From Colimorpha sp045591485 (GTDB lineage Bacteria; Bacteroidota; Bacteroidia; Bacteroidales; P3), in contig JAZNSV010000162.1 of NCBI GenBank assembly GCA_045591485.1, positions 1-10,854 of the forward strand: a DNA stretch of 10,854 nucleotides, read 5' to 3'. This document shows positions 1-7,696 of the stretch, one piece after another. The notes beneath the pieces are model-generated. The model saw only the letters and a program-made list of their open reading frames with translations, searched no databases and was not told where the DNA came from. The translations under genes and the position numbers were made by a program. Numbering within the stretch: the stretch's first letter is position 1; every line of letters begins with the position of its first letter.

Positions 1-174
1 CTTTCGACAGCCTCTCGCAGGACGACGTGCAGCGTGCCTGCAACCTCATCAATCACCGTCCAAGAAAAAGATTCGGCTTCAGATCTCCTTATGAAATGTT
101 TTTGCTATATTTGCACCAGCAATCAGGTCAACAATTTACTCCCTTGGTGTTGCGTTTATAACTTGAATTCAGCG
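1..174 (+). mobile_element. 3' end of an IS30-family insertion sequence
   Basis: The left edge holds the end of an insertion sequence whose body lies outside the window. The 3' end of a transposase gene is followed by about 13 to 20 non-coding bases, after which the sequence becomes the coding sequence of an unrelated giant protein. The right boundary near 174 is an estimate: the terminal inverted repeat cannot be paired because the left end of the element is not in view, and the true end could lie anywhere from about 165 to 180. IS30-family elements make short target duplications (about 2-3 bp), which also cannot be checked here. The element lies on the same strand as the gene it interrupts. 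Confidence 0.75.
3..161 (+). CDS. IS30-family transposase, C-terminal 52 residues (5' part outside window)
   Basis: This is the end of a DDE transposase that cuts and joins IS30-type element ends. Read from base 3, the frame gives FDSLSQDDVQ, then INHRPRKRFGFRSPYEMF, and stops at TAA 159-161. The N-x-RPRK-x-x-G-x-x-(S/T)P-x-E-x-F signature is the typical C-terminal motif of IS30-family transposases, just after the catalytic glutamate. The DDE residues and the N-terminal helix-turn-helix would be upstream, outside the window, so whether the enzyme is intact cannot be judged. The same bases in frame 1 are also open and run into the giant gene, which creates a misleading N-terminal extension for that gene if the IS is overlooked. 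Confidence 0.85.
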   Translation, partial: FDSLSQDDVQRACNLINHRPRKRFGFRSPYEMFLLYLHQQSGQQFTPLVLRL

Positions 175-3100
175 GTCGTTAAAATAGAAGACACTGCGTG
201 GGCACGCTATATGGAACAGGGCCGCAAATATACCGTCCGGCTTGTGGCCACTGCCCACTATGGCTACTACGACTACAGCGTCACCAGCACCGTGCACTAC
301 GTGGGCGGTATCAAAGCCGACACCGAATACGACACCGTCAGCACATGGCAGGAGGAAGATGCTGTCTACACCTCCAGCCTCCGCTTCCAATGGGGTGTCG
401 ACAGTGCGCTGCTCGACCGCGTGCTGCCTCCGCAGTTCACCAGCCCGGTCAGCACGGCAACCGCCAGCTGGGACGACACCGCCTTTATGCACTTCGAACC
501 CACCGTGGAGAAAATCTGGCGTTACGATGACTTCGGATTAACGTGGAAAGGTGCAACCAACCTCGATATCGAAGATGCCGACTCCGCCCTCTACCACCTC
601 TTCATTTATGAGGCCGTCAAGGGCAAAGACATCAAAGCAATCGTGTCGGGCAAGGCCAAATACGACCACGACTCCATAGCCGAGCTCAAGCTCACCGATA
701 ACATCGTCGACTCGCTCAAGGACGGCCAACTCTATGTGGCGCGTGTCAGGCTTCAGATAAAGGACACTACTAAATACTACATGTGCAACCATGGTTGGTC
801 GCACCCCATAGCCTTCATACTGCAGAGCGACACCAACGAGTATGCTGACGCCATAGATGTCACCAACGCCTGCTTCCCCAACGACACTTCAAAAATCAGC
901 AGAGAACTTATCACTCCCAAGGTCGAGACCTTGATCAACACCCGTACCAAACTCAAATTGGGCCGTTTCAACCTTGTGATGCAGAACGCCAAGCTTGAGA
1001 AGGGCGCCTATACCGGCGAGGGCTATGTGGAGTGGTTGCCTATCGCTGGGTTCGGCTGTGGTGTCAAGGTTCATTTCGACACCCTGAAGATAAACAAGAA
1101 CAACGAGATTGTGGCCGGCACAGCCCGTTCGATGACCGAGGACAGCAACAACTACCTCAACCTCAACATGGGCAAGAACAAATATGGTGCGGGCTTCGAC
1201 ATGTACAGCGACCAGGCTGCTTCGTTGCTCACCCAGAAAGCGGGCGAGCTTGGCAGCACCGGCGAAGAAATCAAGAAGTGGTACGATATCATCAACACGT
1301 ACGCCAATCCGGTTGAGCAGCTCACGCATGCCACTATCGATGGCGGCGGCTCTGTGGGAGTGGTCACCACGCCTCTCCGTGTTGCCTCCGAGATGCTCGG
1401 CACCGACGCCGAGAACGTCTCTGTGGCCGTCAACGACTTCTTCTTCTCGCCCGTCACCGCGCAGATGAACCTCTTGGCTATATACCATTCGTATGAGGAC
1501 AACCTCTACCTGCCCTTCATAGCCACCAACATCTGTATCGAGCCGGATAAATTCATCTCCGACTCTATTGGCGAGGTGAACCTCGTTATGGGTCAGGATA
1601 TCGACGTGCCCTTGGCTGATGGCTACACCATGACCTTCAAGCACCCCGCCAAGCTCTCCGACCTCTCCACCGGCACCCGTTTGACCATCGACACCGGCGG
1701 ATTCAAGGAGATCGCCATCGATGTCGAAATCAACTTCGGCACCAAAGACCAGCCTGGCAACAAGGTGATGGCTGTCGACATCGCTCAGCAGGGCATTGTC
1801 AAACCCGACAAGCCCGTCAAGGCCTATTTCTACACCAAGTTCCGCAAATGGAGCGATTGGGTGGTCAAGATCGGCATGGATCCATTCACGGTTGTTGGCT
1901 GCGAGGACTTCGCCTTCGTGCCCACAGGCAGCGGCATTTGGTATGACCACAGCGTGACCACTACCCCCGACGCCATCAAGCTGCCTAACAAATATCTCTC
2001 GGCAATACAGAAGAAAGAGACATGGCGCGGATTCTATCTTGACCAATTCTCAGTCTTGCTGCCCACCGATATCAGCAGCACCTTCGTCGACCTGGCAGGT
2101 GAGGAGCCCATGAAGAAAGAGACAAAATATGTCACCTACACCTATGGCGCCAACGGACAGATTAAAGACTCTACCGAGGTCATCGACAAGGGCACCCGCC
2201 TCAGTTTCTCGGCCAGCCACCTCATCATCGACAGCCTCGGCCTCAGTGTCGACATCAGCGCCGACAACCTGCTCAAGCTTGAGACCAAGAACGGCGGCGG
2301 CTGGGCGTTCAGCCTCGACACTGTTGGCATCCGCATCCTCAAGAGCTCCTTCAAAGAGGGCTACATTATCGGCAAGATGAAGATACCCCTTTTCACTGGC
2401 AATATGGCCTACAACTGCTCGCTGGGTACCGACAGCATCGACTTCGCAATTACCCCCGGCGACTCGCTCAAGCTCGACCTCTACGTGGCCAAAGTCGACC
2501 TCGACAAGAAGTCGACCCACTTCCGCATCACCCACGACTTCGGCGGCAACACCTACAAGACCGAGTGGGATGGCGTGACAACCTACACCTACAAGAACCA
2601 GGACGCCACAACTCGTGTCGACCTCACCCTCAATGGTACTATCAACATCGACTTCCGCAAATTCAAAATACCTGTCGACCTGCCCAAGATCAAGTTCGAG
2701 AACATGTACATGCGCAACTATACTGCCAATGACGTGACAATCGGGGCAGGCAAAAAGAAGAACACAGTCAAGTCGTACAACTTCAAGGGTGGTCTTGACT
2801 TCAACATCGGCAACTGGAGCAAGGCATCGCCTCAGAAATATATAGGTGTTGACTACACCGACAACGAGGTGAAGCCCGACGACGAGAACAATGCCAACGC
2901 CAATCCCGGCGAGAGCATGGGCGAGGGCAAAGTGAGCGGCTTCAAGTACAACCTCACCACCCTTTCGCCCACGTTTGAGAGCGTGGCCGGCAAGTCTGGT
3001 ACCTACAAGGCTGGTCTGGTGTTTGGCGGCAGCATGTCGCTCGGCATCGGCAAAGACCAGTCGATAGGCGCCAGTGCGGGCTTCGGTATCTCGTGCGAGG

Positions 3101-6100
3101 TGAATACAAACGATTTCGACATCAGCAACTGGGACGGCACATTCGACTCGGCCCGTGTCAAGACCGACATAGGCCCCTTAAGTGTCGACGGCTTCATCAA
3201 CCACAGCCGCAACGACGCGGTCTTTGGCAACTGCTGGAAAGGTATGCTCGACGTCACCGTCATGGATGTGGTGCAAGTCAAGATGGGCGCCGGCTTCGGC
3301 TCCAGCCAGAACGTCAAGAAACCTGGCGATACCATCAGCTACGACTGGTGGTATTTCGAGGGCGCTGCCGAAATCAGCAAAGGCGGATTCCCGCTTGGTC
3401 CCATCTCCATCAACGGCTTCGGCGGAGCCTTTGCCTACAACATGCAGCCCAAGACCTCGCTGGCCAACATGAGGGGCAAGGACCTTATGGGTGGCCAGAG
3501 CCTATGCGACAATCTGGTCAGCAACGACGGCACCAACTACACCCCGCAGTACGACGCCTGGATTGCGCGCGCGGGTGTGAGCCTTATATTAACCGGGGCC
3601 GAGTCGACCCTCAATGCCAACGGCATCCTCAACCTGCGCATCGCCAACGGCCACTTCGCCGGCGTCAGTCTGCAGGTCGATGCCAAGATGCTTTCCTCCT
3701 ACGACAAGCAAAACAAAGAGGGCAGCAACGCCGCCCTCACTGTGGGTGCTTTCATCGACTACACCAAGGGTGACGAGGCCGGCGACTGGAGCCTCAACTT
3801 CGCGGCCAACGTGAAGGCCGACATCAACCTTACCTCGCTCATCAAGGGCTCCGGCCTCGGCGAGAGCATTGCCAAGGCCTACACCTATCCCACTTCATCG
3901 GTCGAGGCCGCCAAGAGCGGCAACGGCGGCGGCATGAGCTCGTCGTGGCTCGACAAGAAGGTTCAGGACTCTAAGGACTATGCTGAAGAGGAAGACAAAA
4001 TCAGCAAGGCCAAGAGCGGCGAAGGGGTCGGAGGCTCGGCATCGTTGCAGATACCCATCGACTTCTACGTCAAGCACTACCCCGACGGCCAGACCGGCGT
4101 CAGCGGCAAACAGACCGAGTGGTTCTTTGCCGTGGGTCGCCCCAACAAGGCCGACCGTGTCATCTTCTCGGCAAGCATGGACCTCGTGATAGCCAAGGCA
4201 TCCACAGAGTGGACCGCATACATCATGACCGGCAACTACTTCCCCGGCGGCTTCCAGCTGCCCGAAATTCCCGACGAGGTTAAGACTGCCCTTGGCAGCA
4301 AGTACGCCTCCTATTCTTCCAAGCGTGCGCTTCCCAACCTCGACAAGGCCGGCGGCTTCGCCTTCGGCGGCTCTTTCCATGCCGAGCTCGAGGTCGACAT
4401 GTTCCTTTGGATAAAAGCATCCACCACCCTCGGCTTCGACCTGGGCCTGCTGGCCACCAACGGCTCTTCCTGCCCGGGCTACAGCAGCATTGGCAGGAAC
4501 GGCTTCTACGGCATGGGTCAACTCTACGCCATGTTCGAGGGCAAGGTTGGCCTCAGCCTCAATTTGGGCTTCTGGAAAGGCCATCTCACCCTGGCTTCGG
4601 CTTCGGTGGGTGCCTTGCTGCAGGGCGGCGGCCCCAACCCCACATGGGCCTACGGTCTCCTGGCCTTCAGGGCCTCGTGTCTCGGTGGCCTGGTGAAGAT
4701 CAACACCAGCGTAGACTTCTCGCTTGGTCATGTCTGCGTGCCTGGCAACAGCGACCCGCTGGCCAACGTCAAACTCTTCCAGAACGTCACGCCGTCGTTC
4801 AACACCAAGGCCGAAGCCCAAAAGGCCGACAACGTGCAGTCGGCCTACACCGCTGTCAGCGTTGTCTCCAACCTGCCATGGAACGAACCCGTGCTTCTCT
4901 GCGCCGACCAGAAGTACGGCAACGGAACCACCACCCGCAAGTTCCAGTTCATCATCGTAAAGGACCAGTGCACGTCCAAGTATACCAAGAGGGAGAAAAA
5001 TGCTTCGGAAAAGAACTTCTCGTTGAAATTCACGCGCAACAACAGCGAGACCAACATGCAGTACTTCGAGTGGACCAGCGGCGGACTGCCCGAAAATTCC
5101 GATATGTGGATTAAGTTGAAAGGCCGCGCTTTCGAGTATCGTCCCAGCTACACTTCTACAGACAAGAAGAAGGACGAAATCAACCTCAGCGAAGCGCAGC
5201 GCAAGACCGACTACTACTACACCCTGACCACCAACGGCTATACGAGACAGGATATTAATGCCGACAAGAAGCCAAGCCGTCTGATGTGGCGCGATCCAGT
5301 TTTCACCGACAACGACGTCACAATCCACAAGGCATGGACCCAGGACACTCTCTTCTACATCCGCACCAGCCCCAAACCCGACAATCTTGACGATGCCGTG
5401 ATCTTCACGTGGCCCTACAATGGTGACCCCATGTTCCCCATCAACGAGTTTGTCACCATTGGCGGGCGCAAGCGTGCACTCATCTACCTCTACCAAGATT
5501 GCGATTTCCTTGAGAAGAAAGACGCCGACAACCGCGAAATCAAGGCCTTCCTTGTGCTCCGCGGCATTAGCGCTGCCAACGATGCCCTTGCCTGCGATTA
5601 TGTCTACCACAAGAACGGCTACCTCGGCAGCTCCTCTTCCACACCCTGCATCGAGGTCATCCTACCCAGCTCCTTCACCAACAAGTATCAGAACTACGAC
5701 ATGGCCATCCGTCTGCTACTAATCAAAAAGGACGCCTACAACGCCACCCTCAAGCAGCTGCAGGCCCAGGCCAACGCCACTACCAGCTCTATGAAGCAGA
5801 AGCAGGAGACGCAGAAGAAATCGGCCAGCGCCAAGCAACGCCTGAATTACCTGAAGAATCGGTATTCGAGCAGCTACCTTGAAAAGAGCGTCGAGTACCA
5901 GCAGCTGCTGGCTGCCACCGAACAGGAGGAGGGCGTAGGCGACACCATGATGTCGTATGCCCGCAAGATGCTCAATAACGACTACGCCATCTGTCTCCAG
6001 ACAGGCAGTCCCATCTACACCCTCTACTTCCGCCTCTACGCAGGCAGCAAATCCTACGATGAAATCCTTGGCAATAGCAGTCATTATCTTAACTCGCTCT

Positions 6101-7659
6101 TCGGAGGTCCGTCGATCAAAAACGAGATAACATCCATTTCCTCCGTACAAGAGACCTATCACTATACAGTTGAAGAGGCTGCAAAATATGTCTATTGGTT
6201 CGCCCCATATAAACCTACAGACCGCAAAGCCTACCACAATGGCATCACCTTGCCGCCCATCGTCTATCCTGTCCTCGACTGGAACCGTACCAAGTACAAT
6301 TATCAAGAGTATGCGCTCTATAGCACCTATGCCATACGCCTTATCGATATGGACAACGCTGTCAAGAGAACATGGGCACCCGACCAGCGCCCGGTGCAGC
6401 ATGGCAAATCGTTCCACCTCAAAGAGTCAAAGGAATGGACAAGCGACGATATGGGTTCATCCGCCGAGCGGTCTGCCATGAACACCCTCTTCAAGCAAGG
6501 CTTCGTACCGGTGTCTGGTCGCACCTACGAAAGCGACTTCACCAACCTTCAGTCGCGCATGAATGTCTCCACTGTAGGCGGGGTCTACACTTCCGTTGAT
6601 GGCGAGTATCGCTCTTCCTTCCCCAAACTGTCAAACGGCAAGATTGTTCCTCCCAACATTCTCAAGCTGACCATGACCTATCCCAAGTGGCGCTACGACT
6701 CAACCTCCTTCGGCCAGCCTGCCAGCAAGACCATCGGAGGCAAGACTTTCAGCCGCCCGGAACGGTCGTACACCTCTAAATTCACTGTTGTCGACGAGGC
6801 AATCCCCGCCATGTACAACGACATCAAGCGCTACCACGACTTCTATCAGGACCTCTTCGACTATGCCGTCAACTTCCATTGCCACGGATATAGCCACAAG
6901 TACGACCAGTACGAACACCTGATAAAGTACACCTACCGCAACAACCAATTCTCCACCAACAACTTCCCCTACACTGTTACCAAGTCGACCCTTGCCACGT
7001 GGTGGATGTGGTACTGGCGCGGCATCTTCTGGGCCGGTCACCTCAAACGCCAGAGTACCAAGTACGACAATTTCAAATGGAATTCCATCCCCTACAGCAG
7101 CCTCACCGACGATGCAGGCGATATCAGCACTTTCTGGATGAAATACATTCTCCACTGGGATTATGCGCCCTACCACCTCGAAGAGTCCAAGGGTCTTGCC
7201 ACACAATTTGGAGATCTCTTTAACGACGACTTCAGCAATAACAAGAAATTCGGCAGGTGGCGCACCGCATCATGGTTCAACGGCAAGACCACTGGCGGCG
7301 GCACATTCTCCGCATTCTCGTCCAGCGCTTTGGTCGATGTGTCCAATCTCCGCTATGGCAATATAAACAGTGTCAACTACAGCTTACGCTACATCCCGAT
7401 TACCTACTACTACGTGCATGGAGGCTCCTCGTCCAATATCTTCGGAAAAATGGCCGACTGTGTCAAGAACCACAACACCGACGGCAAATACGATGTGATG
7501 GCCAATGCCACCAAGCAGTCCGACGATACCTACTGGTATGGCGGCTCCGAACAGGCCGTCAAACGCCTTAAGGACAACTCCGGCATCACCTTCCGCGCCA
7601 TCAACACCAAGAACGAGGAAGACCATGCCAAAAACCTCCAAAGCTCCCAGTGGGAATAG
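175..7659 (+). CDS. Giant Bacteroidota surface/extracellular-type protein, 5'-truncated by the IS
   Basis: About 2,490 residues remain after the IS. The frame is also open through the IS to the window edge, with a GTG at 34, but residues before about 48 (numbered from 34) are IS-derived. The first in-frame ATG in host sequence is at 211 and has no evident ribosome site. Layout, numbered from 34: about 48-90, the C-terminal half of an Fn3-like fold; about 110-285, another Fn3-like module ending GQLYVARVRLQ; about 300-940, beta-rich with hydrophobic alternation; an acidic Asn/Asp linker near 944-961; about 990-1590, glycine-rich beta repeats ending in NGFYGMGQ, PNPTW and GGLVK (1488-1555); about 1590-1890, Ig-like; a Lys/Gln/Ala helical stretch, about 1900-1965; and an aromatic-rich C-terminus. 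I see no catalytic motif, membrane helix or type IX sorting domain. The signal peptide is presumably lost with the 5' end. From memory it resembles a very large Bacteroidota family of unknown function. Codon use is uniform, with no internal stop, so decay looks recent if the gene is dead. Confidence 0.8.
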   Translation, partial: VVKIEDTAWARYMEQGRKYTVRLVATAHYGYYDYSVTSTVHYVGGIKADTEYDTVSTWQEEDAVYTSSLRFQWGVDSALLDRVLPPQFTSPVSTATASWDDTAFMHFEPTVEKIWRYDDFGLTWKGATNLDIEDADSALYHLFIYEAVKGKDIKAIVSGKAKYDHDSIAELKLTDNIVDSLKDGQLYVARVRLQIKDTTKYYMCNHGWSHPIAFILQSDTNEYADAIDVTNACFPNDTSKISRELITPKVETLINTRTKLKLGRFNLVMQNAKLEKGAYTGEGYVEWLPIAGFGCGVKVHFDTLKINKNNEIVAGTARSMTEDSNNYLNLNMGKNKYGAGFDMYSDQAASLLTQKAGELGSTGEEIKKWYDIINTYANPVEQLTHATIDGGGSVGVVTTPLRVASEMLGTDAENVSVAVNDFFFSPVTAQMNLLAIYHSYEDNLYLPFIATNICIEPDKFISDSIGEVNLVMGQDIDVPLADGYTMTFKHPAKLSDLSTGTRLTIDTGGFKEIAIDVEINFGTKDQPGNKVMAVDIAQQGIVKPDKPVKAYFYTKFRKWSDWVVKIGMDPFTVVGCEDFAFVPTGSGIWYDHSVTTTPDAIKLPNKYLSAIQKKETWRGFYLDQFSVLLPTDISSTFVDLAGEEPMKKETKYVTYTYGANGQIKDSTEVIDKGTRLSFSASHLIIDSLGLSVDISADNLLKLETKNGGGWAFSLDTVGIRILKSSFKEGYIIGKMKIPLFTGNMAYNCSLGTDSIDFAITPGDSLKLDLYVAKVDLDKKSTHFRITHDFGGNTYKTEWDGVTTYTYKNQDATTRVDLTLNGTINIDFRKFKIPVDLPKIKFENMYMRNYTANDVTIGAGKKKNTVKSYNFKGGLDFNIGNWSKASPQKYIGVDYTDNEVKPDDENNANANPGESMGEGKVSGFKYNLTTLSPTFESVAGKSGTYKAGLVFGGSMSLGIGKDQSIGASAGFGISCEVNTNDFDISNWDGTFDSARVKTDIGPLSVDGFINHSRNDAVFGNCWKGMLDVTVMDVVQVKMGAGFGSSQNVKKPGDTISYDWWYFEGAAEISKGGFPLGPISINGFGGAFAYNMQPKTSLANMRGKDLMGGQSLCDNLVSNDGTNYTPQYDAWIARAGVSLILTGAESTLNANGILNLRIANGHFAGVSLQVDAKMLSSYDKQNKEGSNAALTVGAFIDYTKGDEAGDWSLNFAANVKADINLTSLIKGSGLGESIAKAYTYPTSSVEAAKSGNGGGMSSSWLDKKVQDSKDYAEEEDKISKAKSGEGVGGSASLQIPIDFYVKHYPDGQTGVSGKQTEWFFAVGRPNKADRVIFSASMDLVIAKASTEWTAYIMTGNYFPGGFQLPEIPDEVKTALGSKYASYSSKRALPNLDKAGGFAFGGSFHAELEVDMFLWIKASTTLGFDLGLLATNGSSCPGYSSIGRNGFYGMGQLYAMFEGKVGLSLNLGFWKGHLTLASASVGALLQGGGPNPTWAYGLLAFRASCLGGLVKINTSVDFSLGHVCVPGNSDPLANVKLFQNVTPSFNTKAEAQKADNVQSAYTAVSVVSNLPWNEPVLLCADQKYGNGTTTRKFQFIIVKDQCTSKYTKREKNASEKNFSLKFTRNNSETNMQYFEWTSGGLPENSDMWIKLKGRAFEYRPSYTSTDKKKDEINLSEAQRKTDYYYTLTTNGYTRQDINADKKPSRLMWRDPVFTDNDVTIHKAWTQDTLFYIRTSPKPDNLDDAVIFTWPYNGDPMFPINEFVTIGGRKRALIYLYQDCDFLEKKDADNREIKAFLVLRGISAANDALACDYVYHKNGYLGSSSSTPCIEVILPSSFTNKYQNYDMAIRLLLIKKDAYNATLKQLQAQANATTSSMKQKQETQKKSASAKQRLNYLKNRYSSSYLEKSVEYQQLLAATEQEEGVGDTMMSYARKMLNNDYAICLQTGSPIYTLYFRLYAGSKSYDEILGNSSHYLNSLFGGPSIKNEITSISSVQETYHYTVEEAAKYVYWFAPYKPTDRKAYHNGITLPPIVYPVLDWNRTKYNYQEYALYSTYAIRLIDMDNAVKRTWAPDQRPVQHGKSFHLKESKEWTSDDMGSSAERSAMNTLFKQGFVPVSGRTYESDFTNLQSRMNVSTVGGVYTSVDGEYRSSFPKLSNGKIVPPNILKLTMTYPKWRYDSTSFGQPASKTIGGKTFSRPERSYTSKFTVVDEAIPAMYNDIKRYHDFYQDLFDYAVNFHCHGYSHKYDQYEHLIKYTYRNNQFSTNNFPYTVTKSTLATWWMWYWRGIFWAGHLKRQSTKYDNFKWNSIPYSSLTDDAGDISTFWMKYILHWDYAPYHLEESKGLATQFGDLFNDDFSNNKKFGRWRTASWFNGKTTGGGTFSAFSSSALVDVSNLRYGNINSVNYSLRYIPITYYYVHGGSSSNIFGKMADCVKNHNTDGKYDVMANATKQSDDTYWYGGSEQAVKRLKDNSGITFRAINTKNEEDHAKNLQSSQWE

Positions 7660-7696
7660 TAAAACACTAAACACCAAACGCTAAACACAGAACACA
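7660..7696 (+). promoter_or_regulatory. 37-base A-rich intercistronic spacer and leader
   Basis: The spacer between the giant gene and the Fn3 gene is A/C-rich, with CTAAACAC twice and related AAACAC/GAACAC pieces. It has no Shine-Dalgarno sequence before the ATG at 7697, which is usual in Bacteroidota, where an A-rich leader helps initiation. I see no -7/-33 promoter pair (TAnnTTTG/TTTG) and no terminator here. The two genes are therefore probably co-transcribed. Confidence 0.5.

Noticed and set aside
34..174. N-terminal 47 residues of the giant protein read from GTG 34
   Set aside because: These bases encode the IS30 transposase tail in another frame and then the IS end, so the residues are not part of the original protein.
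889..2046. A 385-codon open frame on the minus strand
   Set aside because: It is a shadow of the giant gene, with no recognisable domain.
3895..5610. A 571-codon open frame on the minus strand opposite the giant gene
   Set aside because: Same cause as the frame opposite the Fn3 gene: it mirrors codon bias, its composition is unlike a protein, and it lies within a clearly coding plus-strand region.
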